Source: Bradyrhizobiaceae bacterium (lineage in GTDB: Bacteria > Pseudomonadota > Alphaproteobacteria > Rhizobiales > Hyphomicrobiaceae). Taken from it: DNA of 6,384 nt. The notes below the pieces were generated by a model, which had not been told where the DNA came from, searched no databases, and saw only the letters and a program-made list of their open reading frames with translations. The position numbers and the translations under genes are program-made. The DNA lies in the NCBI GenBank assembly GCA_947475855.1, contig CANJPN010000367.1:1-6384 (forward strand), written 5' to 3'. Below are positions 1-6,222 of the stretch, one piece after another (within the stretch, counting starts at the first letter, position 1; every line of letters starts with the position of its first letter).

Positions 1-102
1 GATTGGACCCGGGAGAACCTGGCCGTTCAGAGGCTCGCAAGAACATCGGCAACGGAAGCTGTGTCTTCGGAAGCTGGAGATGAACAGGCGAGCAAGCCCT
101 GA
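1..102 (+). CDS. lpxD: 3' end of a gene, probably lpxD (partial)
   Basis: Frame 1 is open from the first base to a TGA at 100-102 and gives a 33-residue C-terminus. It begins DWTRENLAVQRLAR and ends in a polar Ser/Glu/Ala tail. The amphipathic start resembles the C-terminal helix that follows the hexapeptide-repeat domain in LpxD, the UDP-3-O-acylglucosamine N-acyltransferase that adds the second hydroxyacyl chain to the lipid A precursor. The call rests mostly on position: in Alphaproteobacteria lpxD usually lies directly upstream of fabZ-lpxA. No catalytic residue lies inside the window, so the family cannot be confirmed here. BamA, the other common neighbour, is unlikely because it ends in an aromatic beta-barrel strand, which is absent. 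Confidence 0.5.
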   Translation, partial: DWTRENLAVQRLARTSATEAVSSEAGDEQASKP

Positions 103-117
103 GCCGATCCCTTGCTC
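90..117 (+). other. 7-bp inverted repeat over the stop codon of the first gene
   Basis: GAGCAAG (90-96) is repeated as its reverse complement CTTGCTC (111-117), with a 14-nt loop that contains the TGA. CTTGC (111-115) can instead pair with GCAAG (123-127), so two hairpins compete. There is no T-run after either, so this is not a normal intrinsic terminator. It may be a weak mRNA structure or chance. Confidence 0.25.
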
Positions 118-386
118 TGGACGCAAGTGGCCGGAATCTACCGCGCTTCCATAGGCTGTATGTGTCTGGTATGCGATCTCTAGAAAGCATTAGCGACGGT
201 TCACATTGCGCCCGGGTACACCTCTGCCTAGAGAAGTGTTTTTCCGGTGATGTCGGCCAGCGGCACCCTAGGTTTGCAGGCCGGCGGGTAGAGAACGAAC
301 GGGGTAGAGCATGTTTGCCCCGGTGCCCGGTGCCCGGAGCGACGTGTGCAACCTGGCGGGCGCGGTGTATGGGAGATCGGCCAAAG
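103..386 (+). other. Non-coding gap before fabZ with short repeats
   Basis: This 284-nt stretch separates the presumed lpxD end from fabZ, whereas the later genes in the cluster touch or overlap. The fabZ frame stays open upstream to a GTG at 162, but the extra peptide is Arg/Cys-rich and unlike FabZ. Visible structure includes GGGTAGAG twice (286-293 and 302-309, 16 nt apart) and a 7-nt tandem CGGTGCC (321-337, about 2.4 copies). TTCACA at 200-205 resembles a -35 box, but no good -10 follows at 16-18 nt. No promoter, riboswitch or RNA gene can be named. Confidence 0.5.
321..337 (+). repeat. 7-nt tandem repeat CGGTGCC
   Basis: CGGTGCC occurs at 321-327 and 328-334, followed by CGG. It lies 50 nt upstream of the fabZ start in the non-coding gap. 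It could mark replication slippage or a small protein-binding site; nothing else in the sequence decides between these. Confidence 0.5.
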
Positions 387-887
387 ATGAATGATGCAAC
401 TCCACAAAAGCAGCTGGCCAGCGCTGACGTCGCGCGGGTAATGAAGCTCCTGCCGCACCGCTATCCGTTTCTTCTGGTCGACCGGATTGACGAGATGGAC
501 GGCGACAACAGCGCTGTGGGTCGCAAGAACGTGACGATAAACGAGCCGTTCTTCCCCGGACACTTCCCCGATTTCCCGGTAATGCCCGGCGTTCTCATCA
601 TCGAAGGCTTGGCACAGACGGCAGGTGCGCTGTGCGTGCATAGCCTAGGCGAGACATATACGCCGCAGGTCGTGTATTTCATGGGGATCGACAAGGCGAA
701 ATTCCGGCGTCCCGTTCGTCCTGGTGATACGATCTACTATCACGTGCGCAAGATTCGCAGCCGTGGCCGCACCTGGCGGTTCTTCGGTGAAGCCAAGGTG
801 GACGGCCTCGTCGTGGCCGAGGCCGAGGTCAGTGCGATGATCGTGGACACACCCGAAACGCAGTCGATCTCGAGCAAGAATGTCTGA
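387..887 (+). CDS. fabZ: (3R)-hydroxyacyl-ACP dehydratase FabZ
   Basis: This cytosolic enzyme of type II fatty acid synthesis dehydrates (3R)-hydroxyacyl-ACP to trans-2-enoyl-ACP. The 166-residue product has the hot-dog fold signatures in order: LPHRYPFLLVDRI (22-34), then FFPGHFPDFPVMPG (55-68) with the catalytic His59, then VLIIEGLAQTAG with the catalytic Glu73, then the KAKFRRPVRPGD region (about 103-114). The C-terminus (from about 154) is a polar tail slightly longer than in short family members. The ATG at 387 is preferred because the homology starts about 20 residues later and GGGAGA (371-376) lies upstream. The in-frame ATG at 369 and GTG at 162 would add a peptide unlike the family. 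The last 8 nt overlap lpxA, which competes for the same class of substrate. Confidence 0.97.
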   Translation: MNDATPQKQLASADVARVMKLLPHRYPFLLVDRIDEMDGDNSAVGRKNVTINEPFFPGHFPDFPVMPGVLIIEGLAQTAGALCVHSLGETYTPQVVYFMGIDKAKFRRPVRPGDTIYYHVRKIRSRGRTWRFFGEAKVDGLVVAEAEVSAMIVDTPETQSISSKNV

Positions 888-1686
888 CACAACAATCCAT
901 CCGTCTGCCATCGTCGAGCCGGGGGCTCGCGTCGGCGAAGGCGCGCGGATCGGTCCGTTCTGCCTTGTCGGCAGTGATGTCGAGATCGGGCGAGGCTGCG
1001 AACTGGTCAGCCACGTCGTGGTTCACGGCCGCACCACCGTTGGTCCCAACACCCGGATCTTTCCCTTCGCATCCATTGGCCACCAGCCGCAGGATTTGAA
1101 GTACACCGGAGAGCCCTCGACGCTCACGATCGGCGCCAACTGCATTCTGCGTGAGGGGGTAACGATGAACCCCGGCACACAGGGAGGCGGCATGGTCACC
1201 AAGGTTGGCGACAACTGCGCGTTCCTGGCGAACAGTCATGTCGGTCACGATTGCATCGTCGGCAACAACGTCATCTTCTCTAACAACGTGATGCTCGCTG
1301 GCCATTGCGTCGTCGGAGATTTTGCCATCCTGGGCGGTGGTGCCGCAGCGATCCAGTTCGCGCGGATCGGCACGCACGCATTCCTCGGCGGCATGTCCGG
1401 TCTCGAGAACGATCTGATCCCCTACGGCATGGCGCTCGGCAATCGCGCCTATCTCTCCGGTCTCAATATCATCGGCCTGCAACGCCGCGGGTTCTCGCGC
1501 GAAGATATTCATAAGCTGCGCCGGGCCTATCGCCTTCTGTTCGCAGAGGAAGGTACGCTGAAGGAGCGCGTGGACGACGTCGCGGCCGAGTACGCCGACC
1601 ATTCGATCGTCCAGGAGATCGTCGCCTATATTCGCGAGGGCGGAAAGCGCTCGCTCTGCACACCGCGCAACGCCAACGAGGTCTGA
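880..1686 (+). CDS. lpxA: UDP-N-acetylglucosamine O-acyltransferase LpxA
   Basis: LpxA catalyses the first step of lipid A synthesis, moving a (3R)-hydroxyacyl chain from ACP to the 3-OH of UDP-GlcNAc in the cytosol. The 268-residue product is close to the usual length. Residues 1 to about 180 are left-handed beta-helix hexapeptide repeats, for example IVEPGARVGEGARIG and CIVGNNVIFSNNVMLAG. The catalytic His is His123 in SHVGHDC, matching His125 of E. coli LpxA. Residues after about 195 form the helical trimer domain, with the conserved GLQRRGFSREDI. Counting from the catalytic His, Gly171 falls where E. coli has Gly173, the acyl-length ruler, which suggests a long chain rather than C10. The ATG lies inside the end of fabZ (shared ATGTCTGA), so translation is probably coupled. 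The Shine-Dalgarno sequence is weak (GAGCAAG). Confidence 0.97.
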   Translation: MSDTTIHPSAIVEPGARVGEGARIGPFCLVGSDVEIGRGCELVSHVVVHGRTTVGPNTRIFPFASIGHQPQDLKYTGEPSTLTIGANCILREGVTMNPGTQGGGMVTKVGDNCAFLANSHVGHDCIVGNNVIFSNNVMLAGHCVVGDFAILGGGAAAIQFARIGTHAFLGGMSGLENDLIPYGMALGNRAYLSGLNIIGLQRRGFSREDIHKLRRAYRLLFAEEGTLKERVDDVAAEYADHSIVQEIVAYIREGGKRSLCTPRNANEV

Positions 1687-1691
1687 GCGCC

Positions 1692-3038
1692 GTGAAGCCG
1701 GACGGGACGAGGCCACGTGCGGCAGCCGAGGCCGCTCCGTTGGGCATTCTAGCCGGTGGTTCGGGCGTGCCCTGCGAAATTGCAGCGGCCGTGACGGCGC
1801 GGGGCCGGGGCGTGCATATCGTCGGAATCTCCGGTGAAGCCGAACGCGGCATCGAGAGATTTCCCCACACCTGGGTGAATTTGGGCGGCATCGGAGCGAT
1901 GATCCGCGCATTCCGAAGTAGTGGTTGCCGCGAACTGGTGATCATCGGCCGCGTGAGGCGACCGAACCTGGCGTCGATCCGCCCCGATATCGGCTTTTGG
2001 TCGAGCCTGCCGGTGCTGCTGCGGTTGCTGCGGGGGGGAGACGATGCGATCCTGCGCCTCGTGGTCGACTTCTTCGAACGCCAAGGTTTGAAGGTAGTGG
2101 GCGCGCACGAAGCTGCGCCCGAACTGATCGCGCCAGTCGGAGTTCTGGGCTCGCATACGCCGGATGTTTCGGAGCGTGCGGCGGTCCGGCGATGCACCGA
2201 TGCGCTGGCAGCACTGGGTCCGTTCGATGCCGCTCAGGCGGCCGTGGCCTATGACGGTGCCCTCATCGCCGTGGAGGGTGCTGACGGTACCGATGCGATG
2301 CTGCGCCGTCTGGCGGCACCCAACGCTTTGAAGCGGCATCCGTTGGCCGCGTCCGGTGCGAGCCGCAGCGTTCTCGTAAAGATGCCGAAGCCGGATCAGG
2401 AACGCCGCATCGACCTGCCGGCGATTGGTCCAGAGACGATCCGCCGTGCTGCAGCCGCGGGTCTTGCCGGGGTCGCGGTGCTCAGTGGCCAGACGCTGTT
2501 TGCGGAGCGACGCCTTGCCATCGAATTGGCAGACGAAGCGGGCCTGTTCATCATCGGGCTTGAAGCCGAAGCAACGCCGCGAGGCCTTACGGCAACGCAT
2601 GCCACCGACGGTCTCTCGGGCTTGAAGCAATGTGCACAGTGCACGCCGTCCTCCGCCCACCTGGAGGATGCGAGGATGGGCGCCCGTGTCCTGGCAGCGC
2701 TCGAGCCGATTTGGCCGCAGGCCGCCGTCGTCGTCTCGCGCAGCTATGTGCTGGCGACGGAGGGGCCGGGTGGCGCGATGTCGGCAGCTGAACGCGCCGG
2801 TGGGTTGAAACCCTGGGGCATGCGATTCCTCCGCCGCCGCTCAGGCGTGCTCGCAATGACCGACATCGCTGGTGAGTTGGGCCATGATCCGGCCGAACTT
2901 GTGCGCCGTGCGCGCGCCAGCGGACTGGCGGGTATCGCGATCCTGCACTCGCCGCGTGATGAGGCGGCACTGGCCGCGCTGCGTTCAGAGGCCGACCGGA
3001 CCGGGCTATTTCTACTGGCTCCGGGAGATGCCCGATGA
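1692..3038 (+). CDS. lpxI: UDP-2,3-diacylglucosamine pyrophosphatase LpxI, with a C-terminal extension
   Basis: LpxI (DUF1009) hydrolyses UDP-2,3-diacylglucosamine to lipid X and UMP, replacing LpxH in Alphaproteobacteria. The N-terminal domain opens with LGILAGGSGVPCEIA (17-31) and includes GGDDAILRLVVDFFE (115-129). The catalytic domain runs from about 160 to 290 and holds VEGADGTDAML (194-204) and the motif KMPKPDQERRIDLPAIG (230-246). Asp241 there probably matches Asp225 of the Caulobacter enzyme. A normal LpxI would end near 290. Here a linker with Cys314 and Cys317 (CAQC) leads to residues 334-443, which resemble residues 172-289 but lack the catalytic motif. The chosen start is GTG 1692, 5 nt after lpxA, with GAGG at 1678-1681. 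TTG 1740 would begin MGILAGG, closer to typical family N-termini, and remains possible. The stop overlaps the lpxB start as ATGA. Confidence 0.93.
   Translation: MKPDGTRPRAAAEAAPLGILAGGSGVPCEIAAAVTARGRGVHIVGISGEAERGIERFPHTWVNLGGIGAMIRAFRSSGCRELVIIGRVRRPNLASIRPDIGFWSSLPVLLRLLRGGDDAILRLVVDFFERQGLKVVGAHEAAPELIAPVGVLGSHTPDVSERAAVRRCTDALAALGPFDAAQAAVAYDGALIAVEGADGTDAMLRRLAAPNALKRHPLAASGASRSVLVKMPKPDQERRIDLPAIGPETIRRAAAAGLAGVAVLSGQTLFAERRLAIELADEAGLFIIGLEAEATPRGLTATHATDGLSGLKQCAQCTPSSAHLEDARMGARVLAALEPIWPQAAVVVSRSYVLATEGPGGAMSAAERAGGLKPWGMRFLRRRSGVLAMTDIAGELGHDPAELVRRARASGLAGIAILHSPRDEAALAALRSEADRTGLFLLAPGDAR
2205..2558 (+). repeat. First (catalytic) copy of the LpxI C-terminal domain
   Basis: This encodes LpxI residues 172-289. 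It starts at LAALGP and ends at GLFIIG and includes the intact catalytic motif with Asp241. It is the family-standard C-terminal domain and the template for the degenerate copy at 2691-3020. Confidence 0.75.
2691..3020 (+). repeat. Second, degenerate copy of the LpxI C-terminal domain
   Basis: This encodes LpxI residues 334-443. Anchors shared with copy 1 come in the same order: LAAL-x-P (172-177 and 334-339), QAAV (182-185 and 343-346), EG (195-196 and 357-358), VL (227-228 and 386-387), then a gapless block of 40 residues (250-289 and 404-443). By hand I count 16 identities in that block, including RRA, GLAG, AD and GLF. The Lys/Pro/Asp motif is lost: about five residues are missing, and the position of Asp241 is taken by Glu395. 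The likeness is at protein level only, so the duplication is not recent. Confidence 0.7.
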
Positions 3039-4234
3039 GCGAGGCCTTGGTACACGCGCGCAAACTCCGGATTTTCATCGTTGCAGGCGAGCATTCCGGC
3101 GACGCGCTGGGCGGCAAGCTGATGCGTGCCCTCGAGGTGCTTCACCCCGGTCCTATCGAGTATGGTGGTGTCGGCGGCGAGCTGATGGAAGCAGAGGGGC
3201 TGCGCTCACTTTTCCCGATGTCGGATGTCGCGGTCATGGGGGTCGGCGCGATCCTCAAACGATTGATGCCTATCGTTCAGCGGGTTTATCGAACGATAGA
3301 TGCCGCCATCGCTTTCGATCCCGATGTCGTCTTGATCATCGACGCACCTGAATTCACGCACGCCATCGCCAAGCGTATCCGCCGCAAGAAACCGGCCATC
3401 CCTATCGTCAACTACGTCAGCCCCACCGTGTGGGCGTGGCGTCCCGGTCGCGCGCGCGCAATGCGTCCATATGTCGACCATCTGCTGGCGCTGCTGCCGT
3501 TCGAACCAGATGCGCACTTACGTCTCGGCGGTCCTGCGTGCACCTATGTCGGCCATCCCCTCGTCGAGCGCATCGACGCAATTCGTTCCCTGGATCCGTC
3601 GCCACTCGCCGCGCGGTTGGGCCTGGACCCGGCCAAGCCGGTGTTGCTGGTTTTGCCGGGCAGTCGACGATCGGAAGTGGGACGTTTGCTCGATATCTTC
3701 CGCGAAACTGCAATGCGGTTGAGCGGCGAAGCCCAGATCGCGCCGGAAATCGTCATTCCGGTCGTCTCGTCCGTGCGCGACTTGATCGAGGAGAGCTTGC
3801 CGCGCTGGGTGGTCCGGCCACACCTCGTCTCAGGGGAAGACGACAAGTGGCTGGCGTTTCGGCTGGCGTCTGCGGCCTTGGCCGCATCAGGGACGGTGAC
3901 GCTGGAACTCGCCGTCGCGGGGACGCCGATGGTCATAGCCTACAAGGTCGAACCATGGACTGCCCCGTTCCTGCGCCGCCTGATCAAGATCGATCAGGCC
4001 GGCTTGCCCAACCTGATCCTGGGCGAGAGGCTGTTTCCCGAGTTCATGCAGGAAGATGCGACGGCCGAGGCGATGGCCGCCGCGCTGAGCCCGCTTCTGG
4101 GTGATACTCCCGAGCGGAAACGCCAGTTGGCGGGGCTGGCACGGGTGCCCGATCATCTCGGCGTCGCGAGCGGCAGTCCCAGCGAGAATGCGGCCCGCAT
4201 CGTACTCGAGGTTGCGGCAAAGCGGGTGCGTTGA
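3035..4234 (+). CDS. lpxB: Lipid-A-disaccharide synthase LpxB
   Basis: LpxB is a GT19 glycosyltransferase at the inner face of the inner membrane. It joins UDP-2,3-diacylglucosamine to lipid X, the product of LpxI, giving the tetraacyl disaccharide 1-phosphate. The 399-residue product compares with 382 in E. coli. Motifs in order are AGEHSGDALGGKLM (17-30), LIIDAPEF (100-107), YVSPTVWAW (127-135), VGHPLVERI (172-180), LVLPGSRRSEV (205-215), AASGTVTLELAVAGTPMV (283-300) and LPNLILG (324-330). Asp103 probably matches the catalytic Asp98 of the Haemophilus and E. coli enzymes; the usual second acid in IDAPDF is Glu106 here. The start is well fixed by GGGAG at 3023-3027, seven bases before the ATG. 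The start overlaps the lpxI stop, so the two consecutive enzymes are likely translated together. Confidence 0.97.
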   Translation: MSEALVHARKLRIFIVAGEHSGDALGGKLMRALEVLHPGPIEYGGVGGELMEAEGLRSLFPMSDVAVMGVGAILKRLMPIVQRVYRTIDAAIAFDPDVVLIIDAPEFTHAIAKRIRRKKPAIPIVNYVSPTVWAWRPGRARAMRPYVDHLLALLPFEPDAHLRLGGPACTYVGHPLVERIDAIRSLDPSPLAARLGLDPAKPVLLVLPGSRRSEVGRLLDIFRETAMRLSGEAQIAPEIVIPVVSSVRDLIEESLPRWVVRPHLVSGEDDKWLAFRLASAALAASGTVTLELAVAGTPMVIAYKVEPWTAPFLRRLIKIDQAGLPNLILGERLFPEFMQEDATAEAMAAALSPLLGDTPERKRQLAGLARVPDHLGVASGSPSENAARIVLEVAAKRVR

Positions 4235-4305
4235 AGATCGGTATTCCGTGAACCTGTGATATTTGCGCGACTTTGGCGGAAGATCGTATTCGGGCTGACT
4301 TGCTT

Positions 4306-4322
4306 ATGCCTGCATGCGGCAT
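4306..4322 (+). terminator. Short hairpin after lpxB, weak terminator candidate
   Basis: ATGCC (4306-4310) pairs with GGCAT (4318-4322) around the loop TGCATGC, 72 nt after the lpxB stop. The stem is only 5 bp and is followed by TAGTGTTTC, which is not a proper T-run. The same bases form the 17-nt spacer between TTGCTT (4300-4305) and TAGTGT (4323-4328), a poor sigma-70-like pair. Either function would fit the break between the lipid A genes and the next gene, and neither is proven. Confidence 0.2.
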
Positions 4323-4389
4323 TAGTGTTTCGGCCTGCAGTTAATCAGTCGGCGTATGTTTGTTTGCTTTCGGCAGGGGGCTACGGGCA

Positions 4390-4719
4390 ATGAAATTAGA
4401 AACGCGGTTCGTCGCAGTATTGATGACAGGTGTGGCTGTCACTTTCGCCTTAGCCGACAATGCCAACGCACAGCGCCGTGGGGCGGCGATTGCTTCGGGA
4501 TTGGCTGCCGGCGTCATCCTGGGTGCGATTGCCGCTGGCGCGGCAAGCCAGCGAGCCTATGCCCAGCCGCGCTCTACCGGAACTCGCACTGTAAATCGTT
4601 CGCGTTCGCGCTCCACCGGGGCGGCCTCCTCGGATGGTGGTCAGCGAGGCGGAGCTATTCCGGCGTCGTCTGCGGATCCATTTGCCGGCGTTGCTGCGTC
4701 GCGCCGAGTCAGTGAGTGA
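4390..4719 (+). CDS. Small exported glycine-zipper protein, function unknown
   Basis: I do not recognise a specific family. The 109-residue product starts with a clear Sec signal peptide: Lys2 and Arg6, a hydrophobic core (7-21), then ANA before Gln28 as the likely signal peptidase I site. The next segment (31-52) is small and hydrophobic, with a GxxxGxxxG run at Gly37, Gly41 and Gly45. That is a glycine zipper able to pack in or against a membrane. The rest is Ser/Arg/Gly-rich and probably disordered, including a run of alternating Arg and Ser (70-75). The ATG at 4390 is chosen for the signal peptide and for AGGGGG at 4375-4380, nine bases upstream. The in-frame ATG at 4360 would place Arg/Gly residues ahead of the signal. 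A second frame open at 4356-4715 lacks these properties. The site of action is probably the periplasm or envelope. Confidence 0.65.
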   Translation: MKLETRFVAVLMTGVAVTFALADNANAQRRGAAIASGLAAGVILGAIAAGAASQRAYAQPRSTGTRTVNRSRSRSTGAASSDGGQRGGAIPASSADPFAGVAASRRVSE

Positions 4720-4732
4720 TTTGATTTCGCAT

Positions 4733-4758
4733 CACGCAGACATGGACCTGGCTGCGTG
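4733..4758 (+). terminator. 7-bp hairpin between the small gene and the protease gene
   Basis: CACGCAG (4733-4739) and CTGCGTG (4752-4758) form a perfect 7-bp stem with a 12-nt loop, 13 nt after the stop of the small gene. There is no T-run directly after, only CATCTTTAG. It may be a weak or Rho-assisted terminator or an mRNA-stabilising structure. Confidence 0.3.
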
Positions 4759-4812
4759 CGTCATCTTTAGACGGCACGAGTCCGCTGCTACTGATTTTTG
4801 GGGCTGATCTCC

Positions 4813-6024
4813 ATGAAAGTCTTTGCAGGCGGGTGGGTATTCTTTGTGATTGCGGGTTTAAGCGCAATCTTGGGGGCCAACGCCGCAAGTGCCCAGGCTT
4901 CTCTGGTCATTGACCGGGAGCGCGTGGATGCTGGCCAAGGGTGGGCGGTCGGATTCTCTGAAGGCGGGTCTGGGTGCATCGCGACGGCAAGGTACAAAGA
5001 TGGAACCCGCGTTTGGCTCGGTGTCAGCGCTAGGTCGGGCCGCTATATCGCTTTCTCCAATCCGGCGTGGCGGTCGATCGTCGAAGGCGGCGGATACGAA
5101 GTCCGCATGTTGGCCGGCGGTTCGTCCTGGCGGGTGGAAACCGAAGGCCTGCTCCTCACGGATGGGCCAACCATCATCAGCCGCAACATCAAATTGGAGG
5201 TGCTCGAGGATATCGCTCACGCATCGTCGTTCAGCCTCGAGTTGGCTGGTCGCAAGATTTTCGGTGGCGAGCTTTCCGGATCTCGCCGTGCACTCAATCT
5301 CGCGTTCCAGTGTTTCGAAAGAAACAAGTCCGAGGCGGAGCGCATCGCCGCCAACCGGTCGCCCACTCCGAATTCACGTCCCAATTCCGGGCCGCCGCAA
5401 ATGGCAGGAAATGGTACCGGGTTCTTCGTTCGCAGCGATGGGCTCATTCTCACTAACGAGCATGTGACGAAGGGGTGCCGCTCGATCATGGTCGGCGTTC
5501 CCGGAAATGAATTTACGACCGCGGCCGTTAAGGCGACGGATGCCGTGAACGATCTCACGCTGCTCAAGATCGCGGCGGGTCCAAGTGCGGTCCCATCTTT
5601 CCGGACCAGCTTGAAGATGGGCGAGGGCGTGGCGGTGTTTGGATATCCGCTTTCGAACTATGTTGCCACCGCGGGTAACTTTACTATGGGTTACATTTCA
5701 GCCCAAGCGGGGCTCGCCAACGATACGCGCGAGTATCAGATTTCGGCTCCTGTTCAGCCCGGCAACAGCGGCGGGCCCATGATCGATCACATGGGGAACG
5801 TCGTCGGTATCATCAATTCGAAGCTGAACGCGCTGAGCGTTGCCCTCAAGCAAGGTGATATTCCGCAGAACATTAATTTTGCCATCAAGGCGAGTGTGGC
5901 CCTGAATTTTCTCGAGACCAACGGGATCACCCTGCAGGCGCCTGCGGCCTCGAAGAAGCTTGAGCCAACGGAGCTGGCCGAGCATTTGCGGAGCTTTTCG
6001 GTGAAGGTGGACTGCTACAAGTGA
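4813..6024 (+). CDS. Exported trypsin-like (HtrA-type) serine protease with an extra N-terminal domain
   Basis: The 403-residue product starts with a Sec signal peptide, cut probably after ASA at 25-27, so it works in the periplasm or outside. Residues about 30-170 form a beta-rich domain (GWAVG, GCIATARYKDGT, a final QCF) with Cys55 and Cys167. I recall this layout from other alphaproteobacterial secreted proteases but cannot name it. A Pro/Ser/Asn linker (182-199) leads to the protease domain. The triad is complete: His217 in LILTNEHV, Asp247 in VNDLTLLKI and Ser319 in QPGNSGGPM. Cys221 and Cys401, near the end in FSVKVDCYK, may form a second disulfide. There is no room for a PDZ domain, unlike DegP or DegQ. 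The start is ATG 4813, with GGGG at 4800-4803; TTG 4798 would add five residues. Its substrate is unknown. Confidence 0.87.
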   Translation: MKVFAGGWVFFVIAGLSAILGANAASAQASLVIDRERVDAGQGWAVGFSEGGSGCIATARYKDGTRVWLGVSARSGRYIAFSNPAWRSIVEGGGYEVRMLAGGSSWRVETEGLLLTDGPTIISRNIKLEVLEDIAHASSFSLELAGRKIFGGELSGSRRALNLAFQCFERNKSEAERIAANRSPTPNSRPNSGPPQMAGNGTGFFVRSDGLILTNEHVTKGCRSIMVGVPGNEFTTAAVKATDAVNDLTLLKIAAGPSAVPSFRTSLKMGEGVAVFGYPLSNYVATAGNFTMGYISAQAGLANDTREYQISAPVQPGNSGGPMIDHMGNVVGIINSKLNALSVALKQGDIPQNINFAIKASVALNFLETNGITLQAPAASKKLEPTELAEHLRSFSVKVDCYK

Positions 6025-6111
6025 GATACCGGCCGCGTCGTCCGTGCGCGCGATGATCAGTCGAGTTTGTCGAGCAGGTCCGTCCGACGCCTTCGCGTGT
6101 TCGGCAGTTAT

Positions 6112-6127
6112 GGACAGTGTCTTGTCC
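6112..6127 (+). terminator. Hairpin 88 nt after the protease stop, weak terminator candidate
   Basis: GGACAG (6112-6117) pairs with TTGTCC (6122-6127), including one G-U pair, around the loop TGTC. It is followed by TAGGGGTTTCTTCC, which is only moderately T-rich. It is the first compact stem after the protease gene, so it is the best local guess for a transcription end. Confidence 0.2.
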
Positions 6128-6222
6128 TAGGGGTTTCTTCCGCAGCGTTCGCCACTTGGGGACTGTGACGGAGGAACTTCCCGTGGTGGTTACGATGATG
6201 GCGATCGCTTCGATGTGGAGCC

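Noticed and set aside
162..386. N-terminal extension of FabZ from GTG 162
   Set aside because: It would add 75 Arg/Cys-rich residues unlike any FabZ. ATG 387 gives the normal length and has an upstream GGGAGA.
829..1911. Long minus-strand open frame (360 codons) opposite lpxA and the start of lpxI
   Set aside because: It lies opposite an unmistakable lpxA. Its peptide is Arg/Asp/Ala-rich without motifs, as expected for an antisense shadow in GC-rich coding DNA.
1749..2660. Minus-strand open frame (303 codons) opposite lpxI
   Set aside because: It is antisense to a gene with clear family motifs and has low-quality, Arg/His/Gln-rich composition with no recognisable domain.
3430..4104. 224-codon forward frame inside lpxB
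   Set aside because: It lies wholly within lpxB in another frame, is Arg-rich and has no motif.
4300..4328. TTGCTT, 17 nt, TAGTGT as a sigma-70 promoter for the small gene
   Set aside because: The spacing is ideal, but each box matches the consensus at only about three positions. That is too weak to list as a promoter without mapping data.
4356..4715. Alternative 119-codon frame overlapping the small exported protein gene
   Set aside because: It has no signal peptide or coherent composition. The frame starting at 4390 has both, plus AGGGGG nine bases upstream.
6112..6127. GGACAG/TTGTCC as the end of an insertion sequence
   Set aside because: No matching second end, target duplication or transposase fragment is visible; a simple hairpin explains it.
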